Assembly: GCA_036346405.1 (NCBI GenBank)
Contig: CM070546.1
Span: 93,122,955 to 93,186,954 of the forward strand
DNA length: 64,000 nucleotides
Direction: 5' to 3'
From: Phyllostachys edulis
Taxonomy: Eukaryota > Streptophyta > Magnoliopsida > Poales > Poaceae
Positions within the stretch are counted from its first letter, which is position 1. The number at the start of each line of letters is the position of its first letter. Below are positions 22,713-33,455 of the stretch, piece by piece. The notes under the pieces are model-generated. The model was not told the DNA's origin, made no database searches, and saw only the letters and a list, made by a program, of their open reading frames with translations. The translations under genes and the position numbers were made by a program.

Positions 22713-25415
22713 ATGTCAGAGCCCACAAGATTAAAAGTGCATTACGGTGTTGGTACAGTTCGTGAAGGTCCATACGGTGTTGACCTAAGTGGTTTCGAGC
22801 AAGTCACTATGGTACACTCGGACGTGGAGGATACCCGAATCGGAGATGTTCTGCGCTGGCTCACCAGAAGCTTCTTCTTGGGCCCCAAGGTGTGGAGTGT
22901 CATTGTACAAGGGCTTCGGAGTCAGCCTGCCACGCACATTCGGTGGGAGTTGACTAGACTGATGCACACGGTTGCATGGAAGGGATTTCTGGAAGGCTGC
23001 AGGCGCCGTGGCTATGAGTGCGTGCTACTTGTGCAACCATGTCCGAAGGGAGTCGTCAGAGGCCCTTCCGACGGCTACCATCGGGTTGGTGGGAGCAGCT
23101 TGAACGCGAAGCACGTGATTCAAGAAGAAGAAGCGGTGGCTGATGTTGTGGAGGCAGAAGAGGATGAGGTGATTAATGTTGCAGAGGCAGAAGAGGAGGC
23201 GGTGACCCATGTTGCTGAGGCAGGAGAGGAATTTCAAGACACCGCACGCCAAATTTCAAAGGCACAGCGGATGTAGGGGAGCATGTCGACAAAGATAGTG
23301 CGCCGATGGAGATTGATGATTTGACAAATCAAGGAGGAGGAAGCTTTAGAAGAGGATGGTGATGACTCTTCCGAGGAGGATGAAGGTCCCATCCCGCAGA
23401 ATAGAATAGGGTGGACGTTGAGGGTCTTGTTTGACACGATTTGAGCACGAATCACCGTGGGAGTACCATAGACGGAGGTTCGGCCAGGCAATGTTTGCTG
23501 ACAAGGGATCACTGCAGGATTCCATTAAGCTATGGGCCTTGTCCATGCAGTGGCTATTTTGTGTACTCAAATCTAGCCAGGAGTAGTACACCGTGGTATG
23601 CGAGCAGGCTAGGTGTCCTTGGTGTGTGCACGTATGAAGACCCAAGTATGAGACTCTCTGGATTGTCTCTAAGGTGGAGGCACACTTCTTCTTGCTCAGT
23701 AGTCTTTTGCCGAGGCATCGCAATTTGACATCCACCTTCATAGCCAATGTGATGTACGAAGAGATAGTGAAGAAGACGGATCTGGAGACCAAGCACATCA
23801 TGGTGGCTATCGAGCAGAAATTCAAGTACAAGATTAGCTACGCGAAGGCATGGCGTGCTAAGCAGAAGGCTTTGGAAAGGAGGTTCGGTTCTTTCGAGGC
23901 GTCTTACGACAACTTTCCTCATATTCTCCAGGTGCTGCAGGACAGGAACCCAGGCACATACATTGCTGTGAAGGACAAGCCATCCAAAAGACCGCCGCTA
24001 GGTTTTATGGTATTGCAGAGGTCCTTCTTAGCATTCGGTCCCTACATCGATGCATTCAGACACATGTTGCCCATGATCTCAGTAGACGTGACGTTTCTAA
24101 CTGGGAAATACAAAGGCATGATCCTGACAACAATTGGCGTTGATGACAACAATCAGATTCTGCCCTTAGCCATCGCTTTCGTTGAAAGTGAGAATTTCGA
24201 CATCTGGTTGTGGTTCCTTCGACATCTGAAGGAGGGAGTAGTTGGGGCACATCTGGATGTCTGCATAATCCATGATCACCACCCCGGGATGATGAAGGCC
24301 ATCTGAAAACTTCAGCAAGACCCCGATGAGCCATTCCCTTGGCTAGACATGCGGAACAGATGGTGCATTCGCCATCTGGGGGCCAACTTCTTCAAATAGT
24401 TTAGACAGCAACCGTTGATGAAGCTGTTCAAGAGGCTTGCTATGCAGAACCAGCAGCGTAAATTTGATACATTGTGGGAGATATTGGGCAAGCACACCAG
24501 GAAGCATGTCATTGAGAGGAACAAGCGTCCCCTCATTCCTGAAGCGGTGCAGCTCGAACACCTCACACCACTACGGGAGCTCGACCCTCCACATTTGACG
24601 CGGAGGACCTCGAGGGACATCGGGTGTTTCTCTCATTGGATTGAGACCGATCCATTGGAGAAGTGGCCCTTGCTGCATGACACGGACAGTGCAAGGTACG
24701 ACATAATAACCACTAACCTTGCAGAGGTGTATAGCTGGGTTATTAGGGGCCTCCATTCTCAGCCTCTTGTCGCCATCGTGGAAGGCGCTCTGCACAGTAC
24801 AATCGGATATTTTAGGAAAAGGCATGCAAATGCCGCACTTCATGCGGCCAACCACATACACCGTGCTGCTCGAAGATTACAGCGTACATGCAGGCCAAGA
24901 CCGAGAAGGCTCAGTCGCACATGGTCTTCGTAATGGTAAATACAGAGCATCGATTCGACGTAGTCCTTCGAGACAGAGCCGGATTTGGGATGGCTCGGTC
25001 TCTTGTTACCCACGAGGTATGCATTGGAGACCATGTAAATGAACCTAGCTGCACATGCAAAGTGCTAAAGCTCCTTCACAAGCCATGCTCTCATGTCCTC
25101 GCCGCATGTGGCACCATCCACGTGGACCCATTGAACTTCATATTAGAGTACTTCATGAAGGAGAGGGTGCAGTAGGCGTGGTGCGGCGAGCTAAGGGGCT
25201 TCAGGGTTGTGGGCAACTTCGCCACGTTGGATATTGCACAGAGGACTTGGATTTCGGATCTAGACCTGTTGAAGGGGGGGAAGGACCGTCAGCAGAGTCG
25301 TCACATTAGGAACGATATGGACGAAGGGGAAGCTGGAGCGGCGGGTAGATGTTGCGGCCACTGCCGCCAAGAAGGCCACACTACGAGAACTTGCAAGGCA
25401 TCTGCCGACACGTAG
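22713..25415 (+). pseudogene. MURA-type transposase gene of MULE-1
   Basis: The N-terminus from ATG 22,713 (LKVHYGVGTVREGPYGVDLS) is followed by an acidic Glu-rich region. A decayed DNA-binding domain (SLQDSIKLWALSMQWLFCVL, about 23,500-23,570) leads into an open frame 23,674-24,306 with RNLTSTFIANVMYEEIVKKT, YKISYAKAWRAKQKALERRF and the MULE DDE core: first Asp in ISVDVTFLTGKYKG, then FVESENFDIWLWFLRHLKE, second Asp in CIIHDHHPGMM. Normally these read DGTF and DRHAG-like. The rest includes IRHLGANFF, YDIITTNLAEVYSWVIRG, the SWIM finger CTCKVLKLLHKPCSHVLAAC (about 25,050-25,110) and the knuckle CCGHCRQEGHTTRTC. Stops at 24,304 and 24,398 and frame changes near 23,276 and 24,870 inactivate it. 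Confidence 0.9.
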
Positions 25416-25554
25416 GAACACCGACTTGTACTTTAGCATGTTGTAAATTGTACTTCAGTCAATACTTTGCTTGTACTATGAAACTAATTGTATCGTAATT
25501 GCAAATTTTAACTTTATTTGAATTGTCAATCTCTCGTCTTAATTGCAATGCACG

Positions 25555-25925
25555 ACGTGACCTCGCTCGGCAGCGCACCACGTGACCACTCTTTGCAAAG
25601 CAGGACGAGACCACTCTTTGCAAAGTAGGATGTCACCACTCTCTGCAAAGAAGGACGTGACCCGACGACGTAGCTTTTTAGGACGACGTGACCCGACGAG
25701 TTAGGTTTTCAAGATGACATGACCCGACGAGTCAGCTTTTCAGGATGACGTGACCCGACAAGGTAGCCTTATAGAACGACATGACCCGACGAGGTAGCCT
25801 TTAAGGACGATGTGACCCGACAAGGCAGCCTTTTAGGATGACATGACCCGATGAGTCAGCTTTTAAGGACGACGTGACCCAACGAGTCAGCTTTTCAGGA
25901 TGATGTGACCCAACGAGTCTCCTCA
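25555..25925 (+). repeat. 31-bp minisatellite downstream of the MULE-1 transposase
   Basis: About nine tandem copies of a 31-bp unit (GACGTGACCCGACGAG followed by a T-rich half) run from about 25,650 to 25,925. They are preceded by three diverged copies of a shorter, related unit with CCACTCTTTGCAAAG. Copies differ from each other, so the array is old. Confidence 0.85.
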
Positions 25926-26094
25926 GGGACGCTGCCTCGTGGACGCGAATTTCTTTCAACTGAATTACGATTCAGTTGTGTACGCAGCGCCAGCTAGGCA
26001 TATATGTACTACCCCTTACACGCTGGGTTCTTCTGCATCCTGAGTTAAACATAATCTCGCTCAGAAGGACAAGTACTAGGAGGAGGTCCGCGAA

Positions 26095-26765
26095 ATGCAA
26101 GGGGAGTATGCGGCCCAAAAGAAACAAAGGGAGCGTGCCAGGAGGCCACCTCCTCGCAATGACGCCGTCCACCGTAGCAGCAACCCCTACCACAACATCC
26201 CAACCAAGCGTTCGCCGCAACACCTGCCCGAGGGGGAGACGCTGCCCCTCTGTTGGTGCAAAGACATATGCAAGTTTTTCAAGTCCAAGCACCGGCTAAG
26301 CCTGGGCATGCGTTACTGGGGTTGTGTAAACTACTCCAGTGACTATCCCGACCGCCGTTGGGACACGAGATGCTATCGATAGCCGGTAAGGACATGTAGC
26401 ATATGTTCCTCTACCATTTCTCTTTCAAAGTCCGCACTAACAACCTCCCCCGTCCACCCGTAGTCCCCGGATCCGCTATGTGGCTATTGCAAGTGGATTG
26501 ACCTAGAGATCCACCCACACGACCAGTGGACTCTCGACTACGAGAAGTGGGATGCCAACAGGGACCGTGAGCGCACCCAAGAGCACAACCAGTGTATCCG
26601 GCGGGAGACGCAGGCCCATTTATAGGTGTGCAGGCACAGGGAGCGCGAGGCTTGCGAGAGGGAGCGCGAGAAAAAGATGGAATTGGCGGCTGAGGCCAAG
26701 GCAGCCGGCGAGGAGTACAACGTCGAGCTCGCAAGGAAGGGCAAATGGCCTCGGTCTACACAGTA
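26095..26765 (+). pseudogene. GRF-like zinc-finger gene of MULE-1
   Basis: The first exon (ATG 26,095) contains LPLCWCKDICKFFKSKHRLS, LGMRYWGCVNYSSD, resembling GRF-type zinc fingers (C-x-C ... R-Y/F-x-C). A GT-AG intron at about 26,386-26,462 is followed by PLCGYCKWIDLEIHP and a charged, coiled-coil-like tail (REREKKMELAAEAKAAGEEY). A TAG lies just before the donor at 26,380 and another at 26,623. Similar genes accompany PMD-carrying MULEs in grasses. The molecular role in transposition is unknown; nucleic-acid binding is inferred. Confidence 0.72.
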
Positions 26766-27239
26766 GTCCGACCCTCTTCGTCTATATGTCTCATGTATTT
26801 CTAATTCCCTAAAGGCATGCGTGTACCATCCTTGGTTCGTTAACCTGCTTGCTATGTAACCCCTTGTCGGATCAAATGTCGTATTGTTATCGTTGCACCA
26901 TTTCTTCAAAGTTCACCGTGTATGAATTTCCTGGCACATCGCAATATCACTTACCTTCGTAGTTACGAATCATTGCTACCTCTATCGTTCTCACAAAAAT
27001 CTTCAGAAATTAAGCGCACTAGAACAACATACGACGATCACAAAATATTATTGCGAGTCTCACAAATTTCCTACCCTTCTGATTATACGAAAATCACAAA
27101 TAGACCAACCAACCTTGTCACCACCTTTTTATTTCCAAAAAAAATACATCCTACAACAGAATTTCCTAAATGTAATACTAATAAAAGTATCATTTATTCC
27201 AACATAATTATTCCAATCGGATTTACCAAATACCAGATG

Positions 27240-27501
27240 TGCTACCTCAAATCGCCTAGTGGTTGGGCGACTTTAAGTAAGTCACTCAACCATTGGGCGA
27301 CTTAGTGAAGTCGCTCAACTACCAAGCGACTCTAACGCTTGGCGCTCTGTGGTTGGGTGACTATGTCCAGTTGCCCAATGGTTGAGCGACTAGGAGTAAG
27401 TCGCCTAACAGTACGGTGACTGATGATTATTTCTGACAAAAAAATAAGGTAGTATTATTTCTATAATTCCGAATAAAAAATAGATTATTTTAAAAAAAAT
27501 T
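27240..27501 (-). repeat. Right TIR of MULE-1
   Basis: Inverted copy of the left end, with motif array (CGCCTAGTGGTTGGGCGACT and relatives) at 27,240-27,420 and the terminal AT-rich repeat at 27,421-27,501. Confidence 0.85.
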
Positions 27502-27512
27502 CCACTGTCCTC

Positions 27513-28056
27513 CCTCTTCATTTAGCTCCGAGATCCATGTTCTCCTTCTCCCTCTTCCTTCCCTCTATCTCCCCCTCTCTCTCTTCCTCACGCTGCACGC
27601 TTCACCGTGACCTCGTCTGTGAGCCATGTCGCATTCCTCCTTCTCACTGAGTGGCGAGCTGGGAGAGTGCATGAGTCGGGAGAGAGAGGGAAGGAAGAGG
27701 AAGAATGAGCGCACGAATCTGGGAGCAAAAATGGATGGTGAGGATAGTGGGCATAGGTACATGTGCATGTTGTGATGCATTTCCCTTCACGTTTAACTTT
27801 ACCTTTCTATCAATATTTTTTTCCACTTGTTAATGCTAGCTCTGTTACCGAAGGAAAAGTTATTCGGCCGGGGCGCTAGATCCCATCTTGTAGCCAGGAA
27901 AGGTACGTACGTACATACACAGGCTCTGCGAATCGTAAGTCTGAAGTCACGGTCCATCTGGTATGCGGACAACGAAAATCAACGGATATGGAGGGAGGGA
28001 GGTTGTCGACGGTAAGGTTTCAGAATTCGTTTTCGTTGAGTAACCGTCGCTGACGT
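27513..28056. other. Flank between MULE-1 and the copia fragment, no gene recognised
   Basis: It opens with a pyrimidine-rich stretch of about 100 bp (TTCTCCTTCTCCCTCTTCC). No coding signal or known repeat was recognised. Confidence 0.45.
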
Positions 28057-29190
28057 GTCCACTCCGAGCGATTATCTCGTAGACAAGCGTAAAATCGCTT
28101 AGAACAGTACAAGAACACAAGAACAGAATAGTAGATTGAACATAGAGATATAAGGGGACTTCTGGCTTTTCTTTATTACTGTTCTGTAAAACTGTAGTAC
28201 AATAGTTGGGGGTCCTTCTCCTTTATATAGGCTACTGGATGGATGAGGAGCCCACCAAGGGCCAGGCCTGCCTAGCCTGGGCTCGTTTTCTTAACACTCC
28301 CCCTTAGGCACTTATCCGTCATGTTATGTCTCATCAAAACTCCATAAAAATCTAGTGGAAAAAATTTGGAGAAAGAGTACATGAAACATGTTCTGCTGTG
28401 CTACACGAATTGCCTCATTTAAAACTGAAAACTTGTCAAGGAAAAAAGAGTACAATCCACCCAATTTCATTTAATCTCCAGGATTTATTCTTTGGGTACT
28501 CGATCTTTGTGATCAAGTTTCAATAAAGAGTTTGTGAACATTCTCCTCCTGAATTCTGCATTTCTCTAATTCTCATCATTCCAATTCCACGTATGCATCT
28601 TTCAAAGCTAGACGTTAGAAGTGACTTAGTGAAAAAATCTGCTAGATTTTCATATGACGTAGTATGCAGTACTTTAATTTCATCCATCTTTTGCAATTCA
28701 TGAGCATAGAAGAACTTAGGGTTGATATGCTTTGTGAGTTGACTGTTTACATAACCCATCTGCACTTGTGCAACACAAGATGCATTATCTTCATAGATAA
28801 CAGTGAGAGTTTGCGCGGTATTCAATCCACACGACTGCTGGATGTGGTGAATCATCCGCTGAAGCCAAGAACATTTTTGTAAGGCCTCGTACAGCGCTAT
28901 GATTTCTGAGTGGTTCATCAAAATTGATATGAGACTTTGCTTAGACGATTTCCATAAAATTGCAGTTCCACCACATAGAAATACATAGCCTGTTTGCGAC
29001 TTAGCTGTATACGGGTCTGACAGGTACCCGACATCTGCATAGGTAGTCATAGTTAGGACTTGGTTCTTTCTGTAGAATATACCAAGATTTTTGCTTCCTT
29101 GGAGGTATCAGAAGATGTCATTTATTCCCTGCCAATGCCTTTTGGTAGGTTCTGCACTATACCTTGCTAATAGGTTCACGACAAATACAT
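28057..29190 (-). mobile_element. Truncated copia retrotransposon: 3' LTR and RNase H
   Basis: On the minus strand the end of reverse transcriptase and all of RNase H (28,520-29,050) are followed by a polypurine tract, AAGGGGGAG, and an LTR of about 250 bp (28,057-28,306) starting TGTTAAGAAAACGAGCCC, with TATA-like CCTATATAAAGG on the minus strand at about 28,220-28,231. The upstream part is missing beyond about 29,190. This copia lineage differs from the one at 1,723-8,563: its LTR is much shorter. Confidence 0.82.
28520..29050 (-). pseudogene. Copia RNase H
   Basis: The 176-codon open frame starts TYADVGYLSDPYTAKSQTGY and has VFLCGGTAILWKSSKQSL, NHSEIIALYEALQKCSWLQR, YEDNASCVAQVQMGY and TKHINPKFFYAHELQ, diagnostic of Ty1/copia RNase H. 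The frame is open but lacks the rest of the polyprotein, so it is a fragment. RNase H removes the RNA strand during reverse transcription. Confidence 0.9.
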
Positions 29191-29362
29191 GAGTGTAACA
29201 CCCTGGCTATTTGGAAGCCAAGATGTCACCTAAGAACTCTAACATACAGCACATTGCGGAAGAATCTGAATAATATAACATCTAAAGGCATAAATAAATC
29301 AACCATAACATGGAGAAGGTATCCTTCCTTCACCGTTTAAATGTATTTATTATAGTTCGTCG

Positions 29363-30098
29363 TTAAACAAGGTTCACAAGCAATAATAAATCAACCATTA
29401 TGCGCTTTTGCCCTTTAGAATTATCGGGGGCTCCACCTCCATTAGCATCAACGCACTTCATCTTTTTCTTTCCTAATTTTGGGGGTTTTTCAGTTCTCTG
29501 GGGATGAACAACAGGGCTAACATATTTTTCAGGTGAATCAATGTCGTATACTTCAACATCCTCATTCAGATCAATTAGCTTAGATTTGCTTGTAGCCATT
29601 GCACCCTTTCCTTTGCTAGATATAGCATTAAATCCAGATGCTATTGAACTAGCACAAATCTCTTGAAGATCTATCCAACTAGGCCACACTTTTTTGTGAT
29701 ATTCTTGAATTGAGCTATCTCTCTGCAATTAGTAAATGTATTGGTTAAAATGTGCATTATTTCCAAATCTTATGCAACTACAAGAATATATTATTATTAA
29801 GATTCGGATATACCGTAATAAGATCCTCCCAATGTTCGTTAGAAGCTTTGATCATTTTGTCATCGCTATCCCAACCAAACCCCGTGTGTGCTAGAAGTTT
29901 GCTCATGGTAGCGTAGCAACTCCTAAGTACTTATGATGATTTTTCAATTGCTGCAATTCAAGCTTGTCAACTCGAATCATTGAACTTATCTAATATTTCA
30001 CGCCATGCTTTCTTTGTGTAGCTCTGGCCTTCCTTCCCACCATTTAAGGTTTGATCCTTTAGTATATTGAGGAGGAGTTTGTCCTCGAAGTTTTCCAT
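29363..30098 (-). pseudogene. Myb/SANT-like domain protein (L10-interacting MYB-like) pseudogene
   Basis: From ATG at 30,098 the frame reads GGKEGQSYTKKAWREILDKF, a Myb/SANT-like (Myb_DNA-bind_3) pattern. After a stop and frame change near 29,960 it continues with YATMSKLLAHTGFGWDSDDK and ASNEHWEDLIT to about 29,815. A second exon (29,725-29,363) has WPSWIDLQEICASSIASGFN, then a Ser/Lys-rich linker with LDLNEDVEVYDIDSPEKY-like acidic sequence and a basic KKKMKC segment. Such genes are often single-copy regulators or PIF/Harbinger accessory genes; which one this derives from cannot be said. The frameshift marks it as dead. Confidence 0.68.
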
Positions 30099-30195
30099 AT
30101 GTGCCGCTTTATGGATGTTTTTTCTCGATTCTCCTTCTTAACTTTTGTTGGCACCTGGCCATCCATATTTCTCTAAAATAAACAGATATATGAAA

Positions 30196-30319
30196 TTACT
30201 TGATGTAGCATGAGAATGTTGACACAACATGTATTGTAAGATCTACAACTACAGTTATTACTTGATGTAGCATGAGAATGCTGACACAACATGTATTGTA
30301 AGATCTACAACATGTTTGG
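30196..30319 (+). repeat. Two tandem copies of a 62-bp unit
   Basis: The unit with CTTGATGTAGCATGAGAATG and CACAACATGTATTGTAAG occurs twice in tandem with one or two differences, indicating a recent duplication. Confidence 0.85.
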
Positions 30320-30969
30320 TTCATTATCAGGTAAGTTGTATATACTGCCTCACGTGTTCGGAAGGAGTATGATGATTATTCACGTGGTTCATGGGTGAAT
30401 GAGGATGAAGTGGAATTCATAACCCTCCTATATCACCAATTGGCAATGCACTATCACTACTACAAAAAGGCTAATACTGGACGCCTCATCACGCATTTGT
30501 TGACCAAAACCGCTTCAGATACATTCAATCATAGACGGTTTTGGTTTAGAGACCGCTCAGGCATCGGGCGCGCTTAAAAACCGCTCGTGAAGAGGCAATA
30601 TCACGATGGTTCATGTTGAAAACCGTCAGGAGTATCACGCACGGTTCAACAAGAACCGCTCGTGATATTATCAAGATCACGCACGGTTTTAAACACAACC
30701 GTCAGGAAGTATCACGATGGTTCTCAACACGAACCGCTCGTGATATTATTAGTATCACGCACGGTTCTAACAATAACCGCTCGGATAATATCGCTCAGCG
30801 TGAGTTTCTTCATCACCGGCGCGCTCGTTCGCCGCCATCCGCTTCGGCTCCCGATGCGCTCTTTCATCGCATCGATCCGCTTCGCCCCCGATGCGCTCTT
30901 CGCCTCACGCCCGAATTTATTCCTTTTTATAAAAGGATCATCTCGCCATCCAAGATGATCATCCCCACA

Positions 30970-31540
30970 TACTTATAAAAAACGTAAATGGCTGCCTCTT
31001 CCTTGTCGCCGCATCGATGGCCTTCCCGCCAAGACTGCACGAGCACCTCTCTCGTGTAAGTTGAACTGTCTTTGCGGAAGAACACTGCTTGATCAACAAG
31101 GTGTCTTCACTCCTCCGCCGCGGGAGAATTTGCCGAGCAGTGACGGCCACCTTCCGCCATGACATCCTCCTCCGCCGTGTCTTCCGGTGATCTCCCACTT
31201 TCGGCGAAGTTTACAGCGTTATCGACGTAGTCCTCCAAAACGACGCTGCACGCCTCTGTGAGGCTTGCCGTCACTTGACTGTAATCGAGGCGGCAGCGCA
31301 TCGAGTCGACTGTGCCGAGACCCTCAAGCAAGGGAAGAGAGCCTATGGGCTCAATTCTTCTTGGTTCAACACCGAGGGTCTTCGAGACACTCGAACGAAG
31401 CGCCAACGGGTGGACGATTTCGTGCTTCGTCACGATGATCAGAATCGTCCGATGCCGACACCGCCGCTTATGAAGTATTGCGATGGAGATAGCAAATTAC
31501 CTTCGCCACTAGAAAAACCTTGTTTAATTATAGGTTTCGC
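30970..31540 (+). other. Gene-like block of unknown origin in CACTA-3
   Basis: A GC-richer block with open frames on both strands (+ 31,275-31,547; - 31,107-31,433) has a counterpart at 54,540-55,070 in CACTA-4. The frames do not stay open in both copies, and I recognise no domain. It may be a captured host fragment. Confidence 0.4.
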
Positions 31541-31851
31541 TTTTTAATATAAACATGTAATTTCTTCATGTCATGTAAGTGTATATACTTGAGAAAACCA
31601 TTTCACGAGACGGTTCCATTATGGAACCGTCTGTGATATGGGACATATCACGACGGTTCCATAATGGAACCGCTCGTGATAATTATCACCGACGGTTCCA
31701 TAATAGAACCGTCTCGATAAGTCTCTTTATAAGTAGGAGCTAGCCCAACTTGCCGCTAGGGTTTGCGCCTAACTCGCCACTCCCAGCCGCCTTACTCTCG
31801 TCCGCTCTCCCTCGTCGCCGCCGATGCCGCTTATTCTTCCTGTCGCCGACG

Positions 31852-31930
31852 GTTGTGGCATACGGTGACACCGCAAAAGACACTCAGACGATAAGAGTGT
31901 CTTCACAACGTCACCGCTGCGTGCCACAAC
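31852..31930 (+). other. Short imperfect hairpin, miRNA-precursor-like, in CACTA-3
   Basis: GTTGTGGCA pairs with TGCCACAAC and AAAGACACTC pairs with GAGTGTCTT. Same relative position as in CACTA-2 and CACTA-4. Confidence 0.55.
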
Positions 31931-32379
31931 CACGGACGCCCAAACTCGTCACTCCCCAGCCCGCTTAGGGTTTACGCCGTGCCCTAACTCCGCTCCTCCC
32001 CACCTCGACGCCGCCGCCGACCTGCCGACGCCGCCCGACCCTGCTATGCCCTGCTAGTCGGCCTGCCGGCTTTGCTTTCCCATCCTCCTCTATTCTCCTC
32101 TAGATCTGTTAGCTTAATGTCTTGTTGAGTTTGATTTTTATGCATGAGCCTTAAGTTGTGTCCCGATGTTTGTGTGATTTATGCAAGGTAAAGGAAATGG
32201 ATGAGGGTTGTGCCGGGTGGTGGGTCGCCACCGTGGTTGCGCCTGCACTAAGGTCCTCTCTCTGCCTCTACCCCTTGCTCGTGATGAAAATGGCTAGCTA
32301 GTGCTCATGATGGATGCCGAGGGCTACTATCGGTGTGGTGGGTTTGGACACCCTCGGTCTTGTTCTCTTGCCGATGAAC

Positions 32380-32726
32380 CGCTCAATGATGTTAATAGTC
32401 TTATGCTGAAATTGAATTGATAATTAGTTCATATTAATAGTCCCGTAATGATGTCAATAGTCTTATGCTGAAATTGAATTGATAATTAGTTCATATTAAT
32501 AGTCCTCTTGTCGTGTGATGTAATGATGTCAATAGTCTTATGCTGAAATTGAATTGATAATTAGTTCATATTAATAGTCCCTTGCTCGTGATGTAATGGT
32601 GTCAATAGTCTTATGCTGAAATTGAATTGATAATTAGTTCATATTAATAGTCCCTTGCTCGTGATGTAATGGTGCCAATAGTCTTATGCTGAAATTGAAT
32701 TGATAATTAGTTCATATTAATAGTCC
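32380..32726 (+). repeat. Tandem array of a 74-76-bp unit in CACTA-3
   Basis: About five copies of a unit containing CAATAGTCTTATGCTGAAAT and TTAGTTCATATTAATAGTCC are present. The array also occurs in CACTA-4; CACTA-2 has only a diverged single trace near 20,648. Confidence 0.88.
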
Positions 32727-32798
32727 CCTTGTTCATGCCGGTCAAGTTCTCCTACCTCTTTCGCACTGTGCACGCCCTACCATTCCATTCATATCTCT

Positions 32799-33455
32799 TC
32801 TCTATAAAGTCTCCAGCGGTGGTACTTGTGCCATTAAAACCGGCATCATATATATATATTATATATATATATATTATTAAATGTCTGACCACTTTAGGAA
32901 TCATATGAGAAGAATAGGCAGGTATCCATATTGAGCCCATTATTTATATGGATGCAAGATCGGGACATCAATTACAGATTGACGTCGCTATGTTGAAGAT
33001 CTTAACTATCGAAGTGGCATCATCTATTAGCAATTAATAATTTTGAGCATGTAATTGTTTTAAATCCAACAAGAACACCCAAAGAACAAGTTGAGAATTC
33101 TTTTGAAATATGAGAATGGTTGCTTGGTGTTCTTGTTGGGTTTAAAGACGATTACATGCTCAAGAATGGTTAGTTTGCTAATACATGATGCCACTTCCCG
33201 CCGGAGTACCGCCGATTTACACTTTCTAAACATAATGACGCCCAATCCAAAGAATTGGATGTCCTAACTATCTCCTTGCAACCATACGCTTTAAACTTGC
33301 AGGGCTTAATGAGGTTGTTCGTGGCTACCGCCTCATCCTTCTCATGTCATGGGATGATCCCCCAAAGTGGCCGAGAGATCACGAACAATATATATATAAT
33401 ATATATATGATGCCGATTTAATGGTACAAGCACCACCGCTGGGCCTTTATAGAGA
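32799..33455. repeat. Foldback of about 660 bp in CACTA-3
   Basis: Homologous to the CACTA-2 foldback, from TCTCTATAAAGTCTCC to its inverse CTTTATAGAGA, with more internal deletions. Confidence 0.82.

Larger units (their letters stand above)
12442..27501 (+). mobile_element. MULE-1: 15-kb Mutator-like element with three genes and nested CACTA insertions
   Basis: Left and right ends are inverted copies: the left end AATTTTTTTTAATAATCTAT, TATTCGGAATCACAGAAATA and TCAGAAATAATCATCAGT recurs inverted at 27,421-27,501. The flanks are CCACTATCCTC (12,431-12,441) and CCACTGTCCTC (27,502-27,512), an 11-bp target duplication with one mismatch. Inside, all on the + strand, are a PMD gene, a MURA-type transposase and a GRF-like zinc-finger gene. 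Subtracting the nested CACTA elements leaves about 9.6 kb. All three genes carry stops or frameshifts, so this copy is not autonomous now. Confidence 0.92.

Noticed and set aside
29191..29362. TGTAACACCCTGGC start at 29,193, considered as another gypsy LTR
   Set aside because: Only the first bases fit; no end, TATA box or target duplication was found, so it is not called.
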